From positions 1-64,000 of the forward strand of contig CAZVZG010000009.1 of the NCBI GenBank assembly GCA_964630785.1: 64,000 bases of DNA, written 5' to 3'. This DNA is from JADLCX01 sp964630785 (GTDB lineage Bacteria; Planctomycetota; Phycisphaerae; Phycisphaerales; UBA1924). The position numbers were made by a program, and so were the translations under genes. This document shows positions 22,768-30,179 of the stretch, piece after piece. How positions within the stretch are numbered: position 1 is the first letter of the stretch; the number at the start of each line of letters is the position of its first letter. Under the pieces are notes generated by a model. That model saw nothing but the letters and a program-made list of their open reading frames with translations. It was not told where the DNA came from and searched no databases.

Positions 22768-23757
22768 ATGCGAAGTCGCATCGTTCGAGGGTCCTTGCTG
22801 ATGATGGCGGTGGTCATGATGACGTCGCTCGTCGGGTGCACGGCAGGACCCAGCCCTTCGGCCCGGGCCGTGCTGAACGCGCCCGCCTCCGGTTTCATCG
22901 CCGTGGAGGGCGGGCGCGTGTGGTACTCGGTGCGCGGCACGGGCACGCGCACGCCGCTGCTCGTGCTCCACGGCGGGCCGGGCATTCCGCACGATTACCT
23001 CGAAAACCTGGAGCTGCTGGGCGACGAGCGGCCGGTGATTTTCTATGACCAGCTCGGCTGCGGCCGATCGGATCGGCCCGACAACCCCTCTCTGTGGACG
23101 CGCGAGCGATTCGCACGCGAAGTCGGCCAGGTGCGAGCGGCCCTCGGCCTGGACGAGGTCATCCTCTACGGCCACTCGTGGGGCAGCCTGCTTGCGGTCG
23201 ACTACCTTTCCGGGCTGGGCGGATCGACGCCGAAGGGTGTGCGCGGCGTGATCCTCGCCGGCCCGGCGCTGAGCATCCCGCGCTGGGTTGCCGACTCGCG
23301 CGAACTCATCACCGCGCTGGGACCAGACGTCTCGAAGACGATCTTCGATGCCGAGCGCAGCGGCCAGACCGACACCCAGGCCTACAAGGACGCCGCGAGC
23401 GTTTTCTACCACCGCTACGTCTGCCGGCTCGATCCGTGGCCCGAGCCGCTCGACCGCGCGATGGCCGGGATGGGCGTGGCGGTGAACGGAGCCATGAGCG
23501 GGCCGAGTGAGTTCACCGTGACTGGTTCGCTCAGATCGGTCGATGTCACGCCGGAGTTGCGTGCCGTGCGGCAGCCGATCCTGTTCATCTGCGGCGAACA
23601 CGACGAGGCGACGCCCGAAGCGACACGGTACTACGCCGGTTTGGCGCCCAGCGCCGGCATCGTGGTCATCCCGAACGCGTCGCACGTCGCCAACTACGAC
23701 CAGCCCGGGGCGTACATGGCCGCTCTGCGAGCGTGGTTCAGGAAGATGAAGTTCTAA
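22768..23757 (+). CDS. proline iminopeptidase-like alpha/beta hydrolase, lipoprotein
   Basis: 329 residues from the ATG at 22768 (GGAG upstream); an ATG at 22738 would add ten residues. A lipoprotein signal ends in SLVGC. The alpha/beta-hydrolase fold has LLVLHGGPGIPHDYL (oxyanion motif HGGPG), YDQLGCGRSD and GHSWGSLLAVDYL with the nucleophile Ser. ICGEHDEATPEAT supplies the Asp and NASHVANYDQP the His. This is the S33 peptidase pattern, with likely cleavage of N-terminal Pro from peptides or a related ester/amide. Its stop overlaps the stop of the convergent gene by four bases. Confidence 0.88.
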   Translation: MRSRIVRGSLLMMAVVMMTSLVGCTAGPSPSARAVLNAPASGFIAVEGGRVWYSVRGTGTRTPLLVLHGGPGIPHDYLENLELLGDERPVIFYDQLGCGRSDRPDNPSLWTRERFAREVGQVRAALGLDEVILYGHSWGSLLAVDYLSGLGGSTPKGVRGVILAGPALSIPRWVADSRELITALGPDVSKTIFDAERSGQTDTQAYKDAASVFYHRYVCRLDPWPEPLDRAMAGMGVAVNGAMSGPSEFTVTGSLRSVDVTPELRAVRQPILFICGEHDEATPEATRYYAGLAPSAGIVVIPNASHVANYDQPGAYMAALRAWFRKMKF

Positions 23758-24149
23758 TCCGGACGCCGCAACGGGTCATTCGGCTGTGGAAGCGACTCCG
23801 CCCGAACTTCCATCAAATAGCTCGTCAGCTTCCGCACCCTCCCCTCCCGCATCTCGAACACGTCGCAGAACACGACGCTCAGCGTCCCCCCGTCGCGCCG
23901 CGCGGCCCGCACCGCACCCTCCGCGACCACGATGTCTCCCTCTTCGACCACGCGCGTGACGCGGATGTCCGGGTGGCCGACGAACGCCTCGTTCTCGATC
24001 TGGCCGTCAAACTCGACCTTGCCCCGCGTGTGGAACGCGCCGGGAATGACCCATTCCACGTCGTCGGTCAGGCACGCGAGGATCGCGCCATGGTCGGTCC
24101 GGCGGAACGCCTCCATATAGCGGTCGATGGTCTGCTTGTTGGCGGTCAC
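23754..24149 (-). CDS. SnoaL/NTF2-like protein
   Basis: 131 residues from the GTG at 24149 (GAGGACC upstream). An ATG further upstream would add a Pro/Arg-rich extension without family likeness. The fold is seen in TIDRYMEAFRRTDHGAILAC, LTDDVEWVIPGAFHTRGK, IRVTRVVEEGDIVVAEGAVR and FCDVFEMREGRVRKLTSYL, typical of SnoaL-like proteins that are enzymes or ligand-binding proteins of varied function. It converges on the hydrolase gene with overlapping stop codons. Confidence 0.85.
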   Translation of the reverse strand: MTANKQTIDRYMEAFRRTDHGAILACLTDDVEWVIPGAFHTRGKVEFDGQIENEAFVGHPDIRVTRVVEEGDIVVAEGAVRAARRDGGTLSVVFCDVFEMREGRVRKLTSYLMEVRAESLPQPNDPLRRPD

Positions 24150-24397
24150 GGCGAAGGGTCCTCGATTTATCCCGGCTTCCGAGCGCCCCGTTCTCGGCTC
24201 GGTGGCCCGCAGCGTAGGCGACACCGGCTCCGGACTGAGCGCGAGGTTGGGGGCGCGGGGCGGATTACCCCGGCGGTACGAATCTCCCCGCGCCCTCTGA
24301 ACGTTCAACCGCGTTGGCCGGCCACGGTGCACGCCCGAGGCTTGGCACGCGGATTGCCAATGGATTGGGTATCCCCTCAACACGGAGACACTTCGCC

Positions 24398-25735
24398 ATG
24401 ACCACCGCTACCGCCGCCCCCACACCCAAGGTCGAATCCACACCGTCACGCCACTCGCTCACGCCGCACAACGAGCACCCCAAGCTCTTCAAGCGCGTGC
24501 AGGAGCAGATGAACACCGCGGCCGACGCGATCTCATTGGCGCCGGAGGTCCGCAAGATCCTCGCCGCGCCCGCGTGCGAGGTCGCCGTGAACTTCCCCGT
24601 GAAGATGGACGATGGGCGGGTCGAGATGTTCTCCGGCTACCGCGTGCAGCACAACAACGTGCTCGGCCCGTTCAAGGGCGGCATCCGATATCACCCCGAC
24701 GTGAGCCTCGACGAGGTGCGCGCCCTCGCGGCGTGGATGACGATCAAGTGCGCGCTGGTCGATATTCCCTTCGGGGGCGGCAAGGGTGGAGTTCAGGTCG
24801 ATCCCGCGATGCTCAGCCGACGCGAGGTCGAGCGCATGACGCGCCGGTTCGTCTACGCGCTGGGCGCCAACATCGGACCGGGCTACGACGTGCCCGCGCC
24901 CGACGTCAACACCGACGCCCGAACGATGGCCTGGATCGTCGACACCTACGCGGCCACCATGCCGCCGCAGGAGCGATACCGCGCCCTCGCCGTCGTCACC
25001 GGCAAGCCCGTGAGCGCGGGCGGCTCGGTCGGGCGCGAGAAGGCCACGGGGCAAGGCGTCGTCGACCTCATCGAGATGTGGGCCGCGGATCACAAGGTGA
25101 ACGTGGGCGGACTCACCTACACCGTTCAAGGCTTCGGCAAGGTCGGCTCCTGGGCCGCTCGCATCCTCAAGGGCAAGGGCGCGAAACTGATGGCCGCGCA
25201 GGACGTGACCGGCGCGATCAAGGCGCCGACCCCCGCGGGCCTCGACGCCGACTCGCTCGCCGAGCACGTCAAGAAGACCGGCGGCGTCGCGGGCTTCGCC
25301 GGAGCGGAAGCGATCTCTGTGGACGCGTTCTTCGGCGTGAAGGCCGACGTGTTCATCCCCGCCGCGCTTGAGAACCAGGTCACCGGCCAATCCGCACGCC
25401 GGCTGAACGTCCGCCTGGTCGCCGAGGGCGCCAACGGTCCCACCACGCCCGAGGGCGACGCCGTGCTCCGCGAACGGAACATCGACGTGCTCCCCGACGT
25501 GCTCTGCAACGCGGGCGGCGTGATCGTGTCGTACTTCGAGTGGCTCCAGAACCGCGGCGGCGCGGCCTGGACCGCCGCAGAGGTCGACCAAAAGCTCCGC
25601 GAGATCCTCGAGCGGGCCTACGCCCGGGTCAAGGCGATGGTCGGAGAGAAGTCGGTCGACTGGCGCACCGCGGCCTACGCCGTGGCGCTGAGGCGAATCG
25701 AGCAGGTCTACGCCGAGCGCGGCATCTTCCCGTGA
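24398..25735 (+). CDS. gdhA: glutamate dehydrogenase
   Basis: 445 residues. Interconverts glutamate with 2-oxoglutarate plus ammonium, using NAD(P). The catalytic domain shows VNFPVKMDDGRVEMFSGYRV, GPFKGGIRYHP and KCALVDIPFGGGKGGVQVDP with the active-site Lys. PGYDVPAPDVNTDARTMAWI follows, and the nucleotide-binding domain has VQGFGKVGSWAA. VAEGANGPTTPEGDAVL and DVLCNAGGVIVSYFEW complete the family pattern. Length is normal for the hexameric bacterial enzyme. It heads a run of starvation- and stress-type genes. Confidence 0.95.
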   Translation: MTTATAAPTPKVESTPSRHSLTPHNEHPKLFKRVQEQMNTAADAISLAPEVRKILAAPACEVAVNFPVKMDDGRVEMFSGYRVQHNNVLGPFKGGIRYHPDVSLDEVRALAAWMTIKCALVDIPFGGGKGGVQVDPAMLSRREVERMTRRFVYALGANIGPGYDVPAPDVNTDARTMAWIVDTYAATMPPQERYRALAVVTGKPVSAGGSVGREKATGQGVVDLIEMWAADHKVNVGGLTYTVQGFGKVGSWAARILKGKGAKLMAAQDVTGAIKAPTPAGLDADSLAEHVKKTGGVAGFAGAEAISVDAFFGVKADVFIPAALENQVTGQSARRLNVRLVAEGANGPTTPEGDAVLRERNIDVLPDVLCNAGGVIVSYFEWLQNRGGAAWTAAEVDQKLREILERAYARVKAMVGEKSVDWRTAAYAVALRRIEQVYAERGIFP

Positions 25736-25794
25736 ACCCAGTCAAACCATCCGGCGCGAACCAGCCGCGCCCCCCTCTCCCGCAGGAGAACGCC

Positions 25795-26217
25795 ATGACC
25801 GACCGAACCATCCACGTCACGCAGCACGACATGGAGCGGCTGCGCGCACTGATCGATTCTTTCAAGAACAACGCTCGCGGTGACGACCGCGATCGCCCCT
25901 ACCTCGTGACCCTCGCGGCCGAGCTGGACCGTGCCATCGTCGTCGGCGCCGAAGAAGTCCCGCCGGACGTGGTGACAATGAACTCCCGCATCCGCCTCAA
26001 GGACGGCCGCCGCTCGTGGACCATGACCCTCGTGTTCCCCGAGAACGCGGACCCCGAGGAGGACCGCCTCTCCGTGCTCGCACCGTTAGGCGCGGCGATT
26101 CTCGGCTGCCGCGTGGGCCAGCAAGTCACATTCCGCGTCCCCGGCGGCGCGGAACGCTCCTGCGAGATCCTCAGCGTGCTCTACCAGCCTGAGGCCGCGG
26201 GCGACCTGCACCTCTAG
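25795..26217 (+). CDS. Rnk/GreA C-terminal-like protein, copy 1
   Basis: 140 residues, CAGGAG before the ATG. It contains a GreA/GreB C-terminal-type FKBP-like domain as in Rnk, the regulator of nucleoside diphosphate kinase: VVTMNSRIRLKDGRR, LVFPENADPEEDRLSVLAPL, GAAILGCRVGQQVTFRVPGG. The N-terminal 45 residues resemble the short helical hairpin of Rnk (MERLRALIDSFKNN, LAAELDRAIVV). Such proteins bind RNA polymerase. A shorter relative follows 77 bases downstream. Confidence 0.88.
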   Translation: MTDRTIHVTQHDMERLRALIDSFKNNARGDDRDRPYLVTLAAELDRAIVVGAEEVPPDVVTMNSRIRLKDGRRSWTMTLVFPENADPEEDRLSVLAPLGAAILGCRVGQQVTFRVPGGAERSCEILSVLYQPEAAGDLHL

Positions 26218-26294
26218 CCCCGCCGGATTTTCTCGGTCGATCCAATCCGCCAACCACTCCCGCTTGGGCGTGCCCGGCACGCGAGGAGTCCGCC

Positions 26295-26687
26295 ATGAGC
26301 ACCCAGCCCATCGTCAACTCGCTGGACCATTCCCGCCTGCGCCCGCTGCTCGAGTGCGGCGGCGGCTGTATCGACGCCGCGGTGTTGCGGCTCCGCTCGC
26401 TCTTTGAGAGCGCCCGCAAGGTCGATCCGCGCCGCGTCCCGCACGACGTGGTCACGATGAACTCGCGCGTGCAGGTTCTGCACGCCGGCGACGAGTCGCC
26501 GGAGACCTACGAGTTGTCATACCCGAACGCGGAAGCCGGGCTGTCGGTTCTTTCGCCGCTGGGCGCGGCCCTGCTGGGCGCGCGAGAGGGCGAGAGCGTC
26601 GCCTGCGCCGGCGGCCGCGTGTCGCGCCGAGTCAAGGTCGAGCGGATCGAGTACCAGCCCGAGCGCGAGCGGCACTTCGATCGGTGA
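26295..26687 (+). CDS. Rnk/GreA C-terminal-like protein, copy 2
   Basis: 130 residues; GAGGAG before the ATG. It has the same domain plan as the preceding gene: VVTMNSRVQVLHAGDES, YPNAEAGLSVLSPLGAALLG and AREGESVACAGGRVSR. The N-terminal region is diverged and Cys/Gly-containing (LLECGGGCIDAAVLRLRS). Two Rnk-type proteins in tandem suggest a local duplication with separate roles at RNA polymerase, probably in stress or stationary phase. Confidence 0.85.
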   Translation: MSTQPIVNSLDHSRLRPLLECGGGCIDAAVLRLRSLFESARKVDPRRVPHDVVTMNSRVQVLHAGDESPETYELSYPNAEAGLSVLSPLGAALLGAREGESVACAGGRVSRRVKVERIEYQPERERHFDR

Positions 26688-26717
26688 GCACACCTCAACC
26701 ACCCGTGGAGGAACACC

Positions 26718-27650
26718 ATGCCCCCAAGAGTGATCGAACTGCCCATCCACATCAAGCCCGGCAACCTCCAGTCCAGCCCCGCCATCGAAGCGTGGGTGCG
26801 GCGCAAGCTGTCCGGCGCGACCCGACGCTACGGCGCGAGGATGACCGCCGTCGAGGTCCACTTTGAGGACGTGAACGGACCGAGGCGGGGAGCCCACGAT
26901 GCCCGCTGCGTGATGGAGGCACGGGTCAACGGACGCGATCCCCTCGCCGTCAGAGCCCGCGCCCGCGATCTGTACGGAGCGATAGACGCCGCGGCACGAA
27001 AGCTCGAAGCAGCTCTCGGCAGAGCGGTCTCGCGGATCGACACACGGGCACGCCGACGGTTCCGACGCGGTCGGGAACAGGCGTCCGACGCACCTGCCCC
27101 CGCGAGCGCGATCTCGCGCGGGTCGAGCGGCACCGCCGCGACCTCCCGGGCCGGGAAGCGGCGTCGAACACCCGCTGGTTCCGAAGTTCGTGGCGTGATC
27201 ATCGCGGGGTACGGCCCCGTGGGTCGCGCGCTGGCCGACCGGCTCACCAAGCTCCGAATTCCCTTCACCGTGGTCGACACCAACCCCGCCACCGCCCGTG
27301 CGCAGGAAAACCTAGGCGTCCAAGTGCTCTGCGGCGACGCCACGGACCGTGAGGTTCTCCGCGCGGCCGGCATCGAACGAGCGGCGGCGATCGCGATCAC
27401 GATCCCCGACGGCGACCAGGCCGTGCGGGCCTGCGCCGTGGCCCGCGACCTGTCGATGCACGTGCACATCGCCGCCCGCACGACGTTCCTCAGCCAGGGC
27501 CTGGGTGCGCTGCGGGCCGGGGCGAACTCGATCACCGTCGAGGAGGTCGCGACGGCCGAGGCGATGGCGCACGAGGTCACACGCCGGTTGACCGCCCGGC
27601 CCCCGCGGCCCATCGGGAAGCGAGCGCCGGCACGGAGGAAGTCGGTTTGA
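26718..27650 (+). CDS. HPF/RaiA-like domain fused to RCK/TrkA-N domain
   Basis: 310 residues; GGAGG before the ATG. Residues 1-105 look like a ribosome hibernation factor (IKPGNLQSSPAIEAWVRRKL, then VHFEDVNGP and ARARDLYGAIDAAARKLEAA). A basic Arg/Ser/Ala linker (110-155) leads to a Rossmann domain of the RCK/TrkA-N type: VIIAGYGPVGRALADRL (159-175), VVDTNP (185-190), LCGDATDREVLRAAGIERAA and the AARTTFLSQGLGALRAGAN segment. That half resembles the soluble NAD-binding part of KefB/KefC or TrkA, but there are no membrane helices. I know of no common protein with this pair of domains. It may link redox state or nucleotide level to ribosome dimerisation; this is inference. Confidence 0.8.
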   Translation: MPPRVIELPIHIKPGNLQSSPAIEAWVRRKLSGATRRYGARMTAVEVHFEDVNGPRRGAHDARCVMEARVNGRDPLAVRARARDLYGAIDAAARKLEAALGRAVSRIDTRARRRFRRGREQASDAPAPASAISRGSSGTAATSRAGKRRRTPAGSEVRGVIIAGYGPVGRALADRLTKLRIPFTVVDTNPATARAQENLGVQVLCGDATDREVLRAAGIERAAAIAITIPDGDQAVRACAVARDLSMHVHIAARTTFLSQGLGALRAGANSITVEEVATAEAMAHEVTRRLTARPPRPIGKRAPARRKSV

Positions 27651-27761
27651 TTCATCGAGTCGAGAACACCATCGCCAGGGGTGACCACGTCGGGCTGCTC
27701 AGCAGGAACATCACAAGGCCGGCGCCTCGGCCGTGAGACCGAGAGCCACGGAGTGCATCGC

Positions 27762-28676
27762 ATGGACAACTTCAAGTCGATCTTGGTTGCCGTCGATTTC
27801 TCGGCTTGCTCGGAGGCCGCGTTCAAGGAAGCGTCGCGACTGGCCGGCTGCAACCGGGCCACGCTGCGGGCCGTTCACGCCGTCGCGCTTCCGACCTTCG
27901 ACCCGACGCCGCACCCACTGTACCCGTTCCCCCTGCCCACCCGGACCGACTTGATCACGGACGCGAGGGACGAATGGGCCCGTTTCGCGGAGCGAACGCA
28001 CGCGGGCCCGGAAGTCTCCTGCGACATCGAGATCGGCAATCCCCGCGAGGTCATCCTCGGGGCCGTCACCCGCGCTAAAGCCGATCTGCTCGTGCTGGGG
28101 TCGCACAGCGAGTTCGACGAGCACAAGGTCCTCGGCCCCATCGCCGCGTCGTGCGTGCAGCGGGCCCGGACCAACGTGCTGCTGGTGCGTGCGCGGCACG
28201 CCGGCCCGTTCAAGAGCGTCGTGGCCTGCCTGGATTTCACCGAAACGTCCACGCTCGCGATCCGGCAGGCGATCCGAGTCGCCGCGCAGGATGGCGCCGC
28301 CCTGAACGTGCTGCACGTGTACGACGATCCGTGGAGCGGCCTTGCGCCGCCATCGGGCGTCAGGATCAACATGCCCGATTTCAAGGCGCAGTTCGCCCGG
28401 GCCGTTGAACAGCGCGTGCGGGAGTTCTGCACGCCCTTCACGCACGAACTCAACGCGTTGAAGGCATCGTTCCACTGCATCGAATCCGAGTGGCGGGCCG
28501 GCGGGTACGGGCACGCGATCGTCCGATTCATCAAGGACCACGGGTGCGACCTCGCGACGCTCGGCACCCGCGACCGCTGGAATGTGCGGGACATGATCTT
28601 CGGGGCGACGGCCGAACGGGTGGTGCGCGGGGCACGCTGCTCGATCCTGGCGGTCAAGCCGGACCGCCCCGATTGA
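27762..28676 (+). CDS. tandem universal stress protein
   Basis: 304 residues with two UspA domains. The first starts FKSILVAVDFSACSEAAFKE and ends ADLLVLGSHSEFDEHKVLGP, then NVLLVRA. The second starts FKSVVACLDFTETSTLAIRQ and ends CDLATLGTRDRWNVRDMIFG, then CSILAVKP. The Gly-x2-Gly-x9-Gly-Ser ATP-binding motif is not clearly present in either copy, so nucleotide binding is uncertain. It fits the starvation/stress neighbourhood. Confidence 0.9.
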   Translation: MDNFKSILVAVDFSACSEAAFKEASRLAGCNRATLRAVHAVALPTFDPTPHPLYPFPLPTRTDLITDARDEWARFAERTHAGPEVSCDIEIGNPREVILGAVTRAKADLLVLGSHSEFDEHKVLGPIAASCVQRARTNVLLVRARHAGPFKSVVACLDFTETSTLAIRQAIRVAAQDGAALNVLHVYDDPWSGLAPPSGVRINMPDFKAQFARAVEQRVREFCTPFTHELNALKASFHCIESEWRAGGYGHAIVRFIKDHGCDLATLGTRDRWNVRDMIFGATAERVVRGARCSILAVKPDRPD

Positions 28677-28756
28677 GAGGCGGGTCGCCCGCCCATGATT
28701 CGCGGCCACGGGCCGGCAGAGCCGTCGTTGGCCTCCGGGGGCAGTACGCTTCACCC

Positions 28757-29305
28757 ATGACTTGGGACATCCTCCTCGGCTGCGTCGTCATCATCCTCGC
28801 CCGCATCGGCGACGTCTCCCTCGGCACCATGCGCACGGTCGCCGTCGTGAGCGGGCACAGGGGCCTGGCCTGGCTCTTCGGCCTCGCCGAGATGACCATC
28901 TGGGTGTTCGTGGTGTCCGCGGTCATCACGAACATCCGTTCCGAGCCGGTGTACGGCGTCGCCTTCGCCATCGGGGCCGCGACGGGCAACTACGTGGGCG
29001 TCTCGATGCAGCGGTGGCTCCCCTTCGGCAGCCAGACCATCCGCATCTTCACGCGCCGCGGCCCGGACCTGTTCGAGGCTTTGCGTGCCAGGGGCTTCGT
29101 AGTGACCGAGTTCACGGGCAACGGGCGCGACGGGCCGGTGTCGATGCTCTTTGTCCAGGTGCGCCGGGCGCAGGCGCGCGCCGTCGTGCAGGCCGCGAGG
29201 TCGGCCGACCCGGCGTGCTATTACACCATCGACGACATCCGCGTCGCCAGCAGGGCGATCGACGGAGCGACCGCGGCCGCGCCCGTCACGGCCGCCGCCA
29301 AATGA
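28757..29305 (+). CDS. UPF0316 (DUF5698/DUF2179) membrane protein
   Basis: 182 residues. Three helices (WDILLGCVVIILARIGDVSL, LAWLFGLAEMTIWVFVVSAV, PVYGVAFAIGAATGNYVGVS) match the UPF0316 N-terminal domain. A cytoplasmic DUF2179 domain (FTRRGPDLFEALRARGFVVT, MLFVQVRRAQARAVVQAA, YYTIDDIRVAS) follows. DUF2179 domains may bind nucleotides; function unknown. Normal length, monocistronic. Confidence 0.88.
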   Translation: MTWDILLGCVVIILARIGDVSLGTMRTVAVVSGHRGLAWLFGLAEMTIWVFVVSAVITNIRSEPVYGVAFAIGAATGNYVGVSMQRWLPFGSQTIRIFTRRGPDLFEALRARGFVVTEFTGNGRDGPVSMLFVQVRRAQARAVVQAARSADPACYYTIDDIRVASRAIDGATAAAPVTAAAK

Positions 29306-29447
29306 GCGTGAATTCACGCCGAAATGCCCGCGTGCCGAGGGAATGCGACCCATCGGGTCGAGCGAGATAGGATGCCCACGTCGCGGAAGCGCCGCCGTCG
29401 CTCGTTCGACGGGCCCTGCGTCCCGCCGCGCGAGAACGGAGAGCAAC

Positions 29448-29795
29448 ATGTCAGACCTGTTCGACACCCAGACGCTCAAAGCGTTCGCGGCCCAGCGTCG
29501 CGATCTCACGCCCGAAGCGGGCGCCGCGTTCCACGACTTCTCCCGCAAGGTCTTCGCCGAAGGCGCGCTCGACGCGAGGACCAAGCAGATCATCGCCGTC
29601 GCGGTCGCGCACGTTACGCAGTGCCAGTGGTGCATCCGCGGCCACACCAAGGCCGCGCTGCGCGCGGGCGTCACGCCCAAGCAACTCATGGAAGCGGTGT
29701 GGGTGGCCGCCGAGATGCGGGCCGGCGCGTCGTACGCGCACTCGAACGTCATGCTCGACGCGATCAAGGAGGCCGAGCACGGGCACAACGAGTGA
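29448..29795 (+). CDS. carboxymuconolactone decarboxylase/AhpD-like protein
   Basis: 115 residues. The CMD/AhpD domain has TKQIIAVAVAHVTQCQWCIR followed by GHTKAALRAGVT, with the redox pair Cys-x2-Cys and the downstream His. These proteins are usually peroxidase partners or alkylhydroperoxidase-like reductases. The DUF488 gene follows 39 bases later and may be co-transcribed. Confidence 0.9.
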   Translation: MSDLFDTQTLKAFAAQRRDLTPEAGAAFHDFSRKVFAEGALDARTKQIIAVAVAHVTQCQWCIRGHTKAALRAGVTPKQLMEAVWVAAEMRAGASYAHSNVMLDAIKEAEHGHNE

Positions 29796-29834
29796 CCGCC
29801 CGTCGGGCACAGGCCATCAGACCGGAGGCTCAAC

Positions 29835-30176
29835 ATGATCAGACTCAAACGCGCGTACGAGAAACCCGCCCGGACCGACGGCCAGCGCATCCTGGTCGAA
29901 AGGCTCTGGCCGCGCGGCGTATCCAAGGAAGACGCCGCCCTCGACCTGTGGCTCAAGGACGTCGCGCCCAGCCCCGCGCTCCGCAAGTGGTTCGGCCACG
30001 ACCCCGCGCGCTGGGAGCAGTTCGAGCGCCGGTACTGGAAAGAGCTGGAAGGCCGACCGGAGGAGATCGGCCTGCTCCGCAGCAAGGCCAGGCGCGGCCG
30101 TGTCACGCTCATCTACGCCGCGCACGACGAGGAGCACAACGGTGCGCTGGCCCTCAAGAGGTACCTGGAGGGGTGA
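29835..30176 (+). CDS. DUF488 (YeaO-like) protein
   Basis: 113 residues, full length for the YeaO branch of DUF488: IRLKRAYEKPARTDGQRILV, ERLWPRGVSKEDAALDLWLK, SPALRKWFGHDPARWEQFER and VTLIYAAHDEEHNGALAL. Function unknown. The cytochrome b-molybdopterin fusion gene starts four bases after its stop. A second, unrelated DUF488 domain is found at 18645-19463. Confidence 0.9.
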   Translation: MIRLKRAYEKPARTDGQRILVERLWPRGVSKEDAALDLWLKDVAPSPALRKWFGHDPARWEQFERRYWKELEGRPEEIGLLRSKARRGRVTLIYAAHDEEHNGALALKRYLEG

Positions 30177-30179
30177 GGG

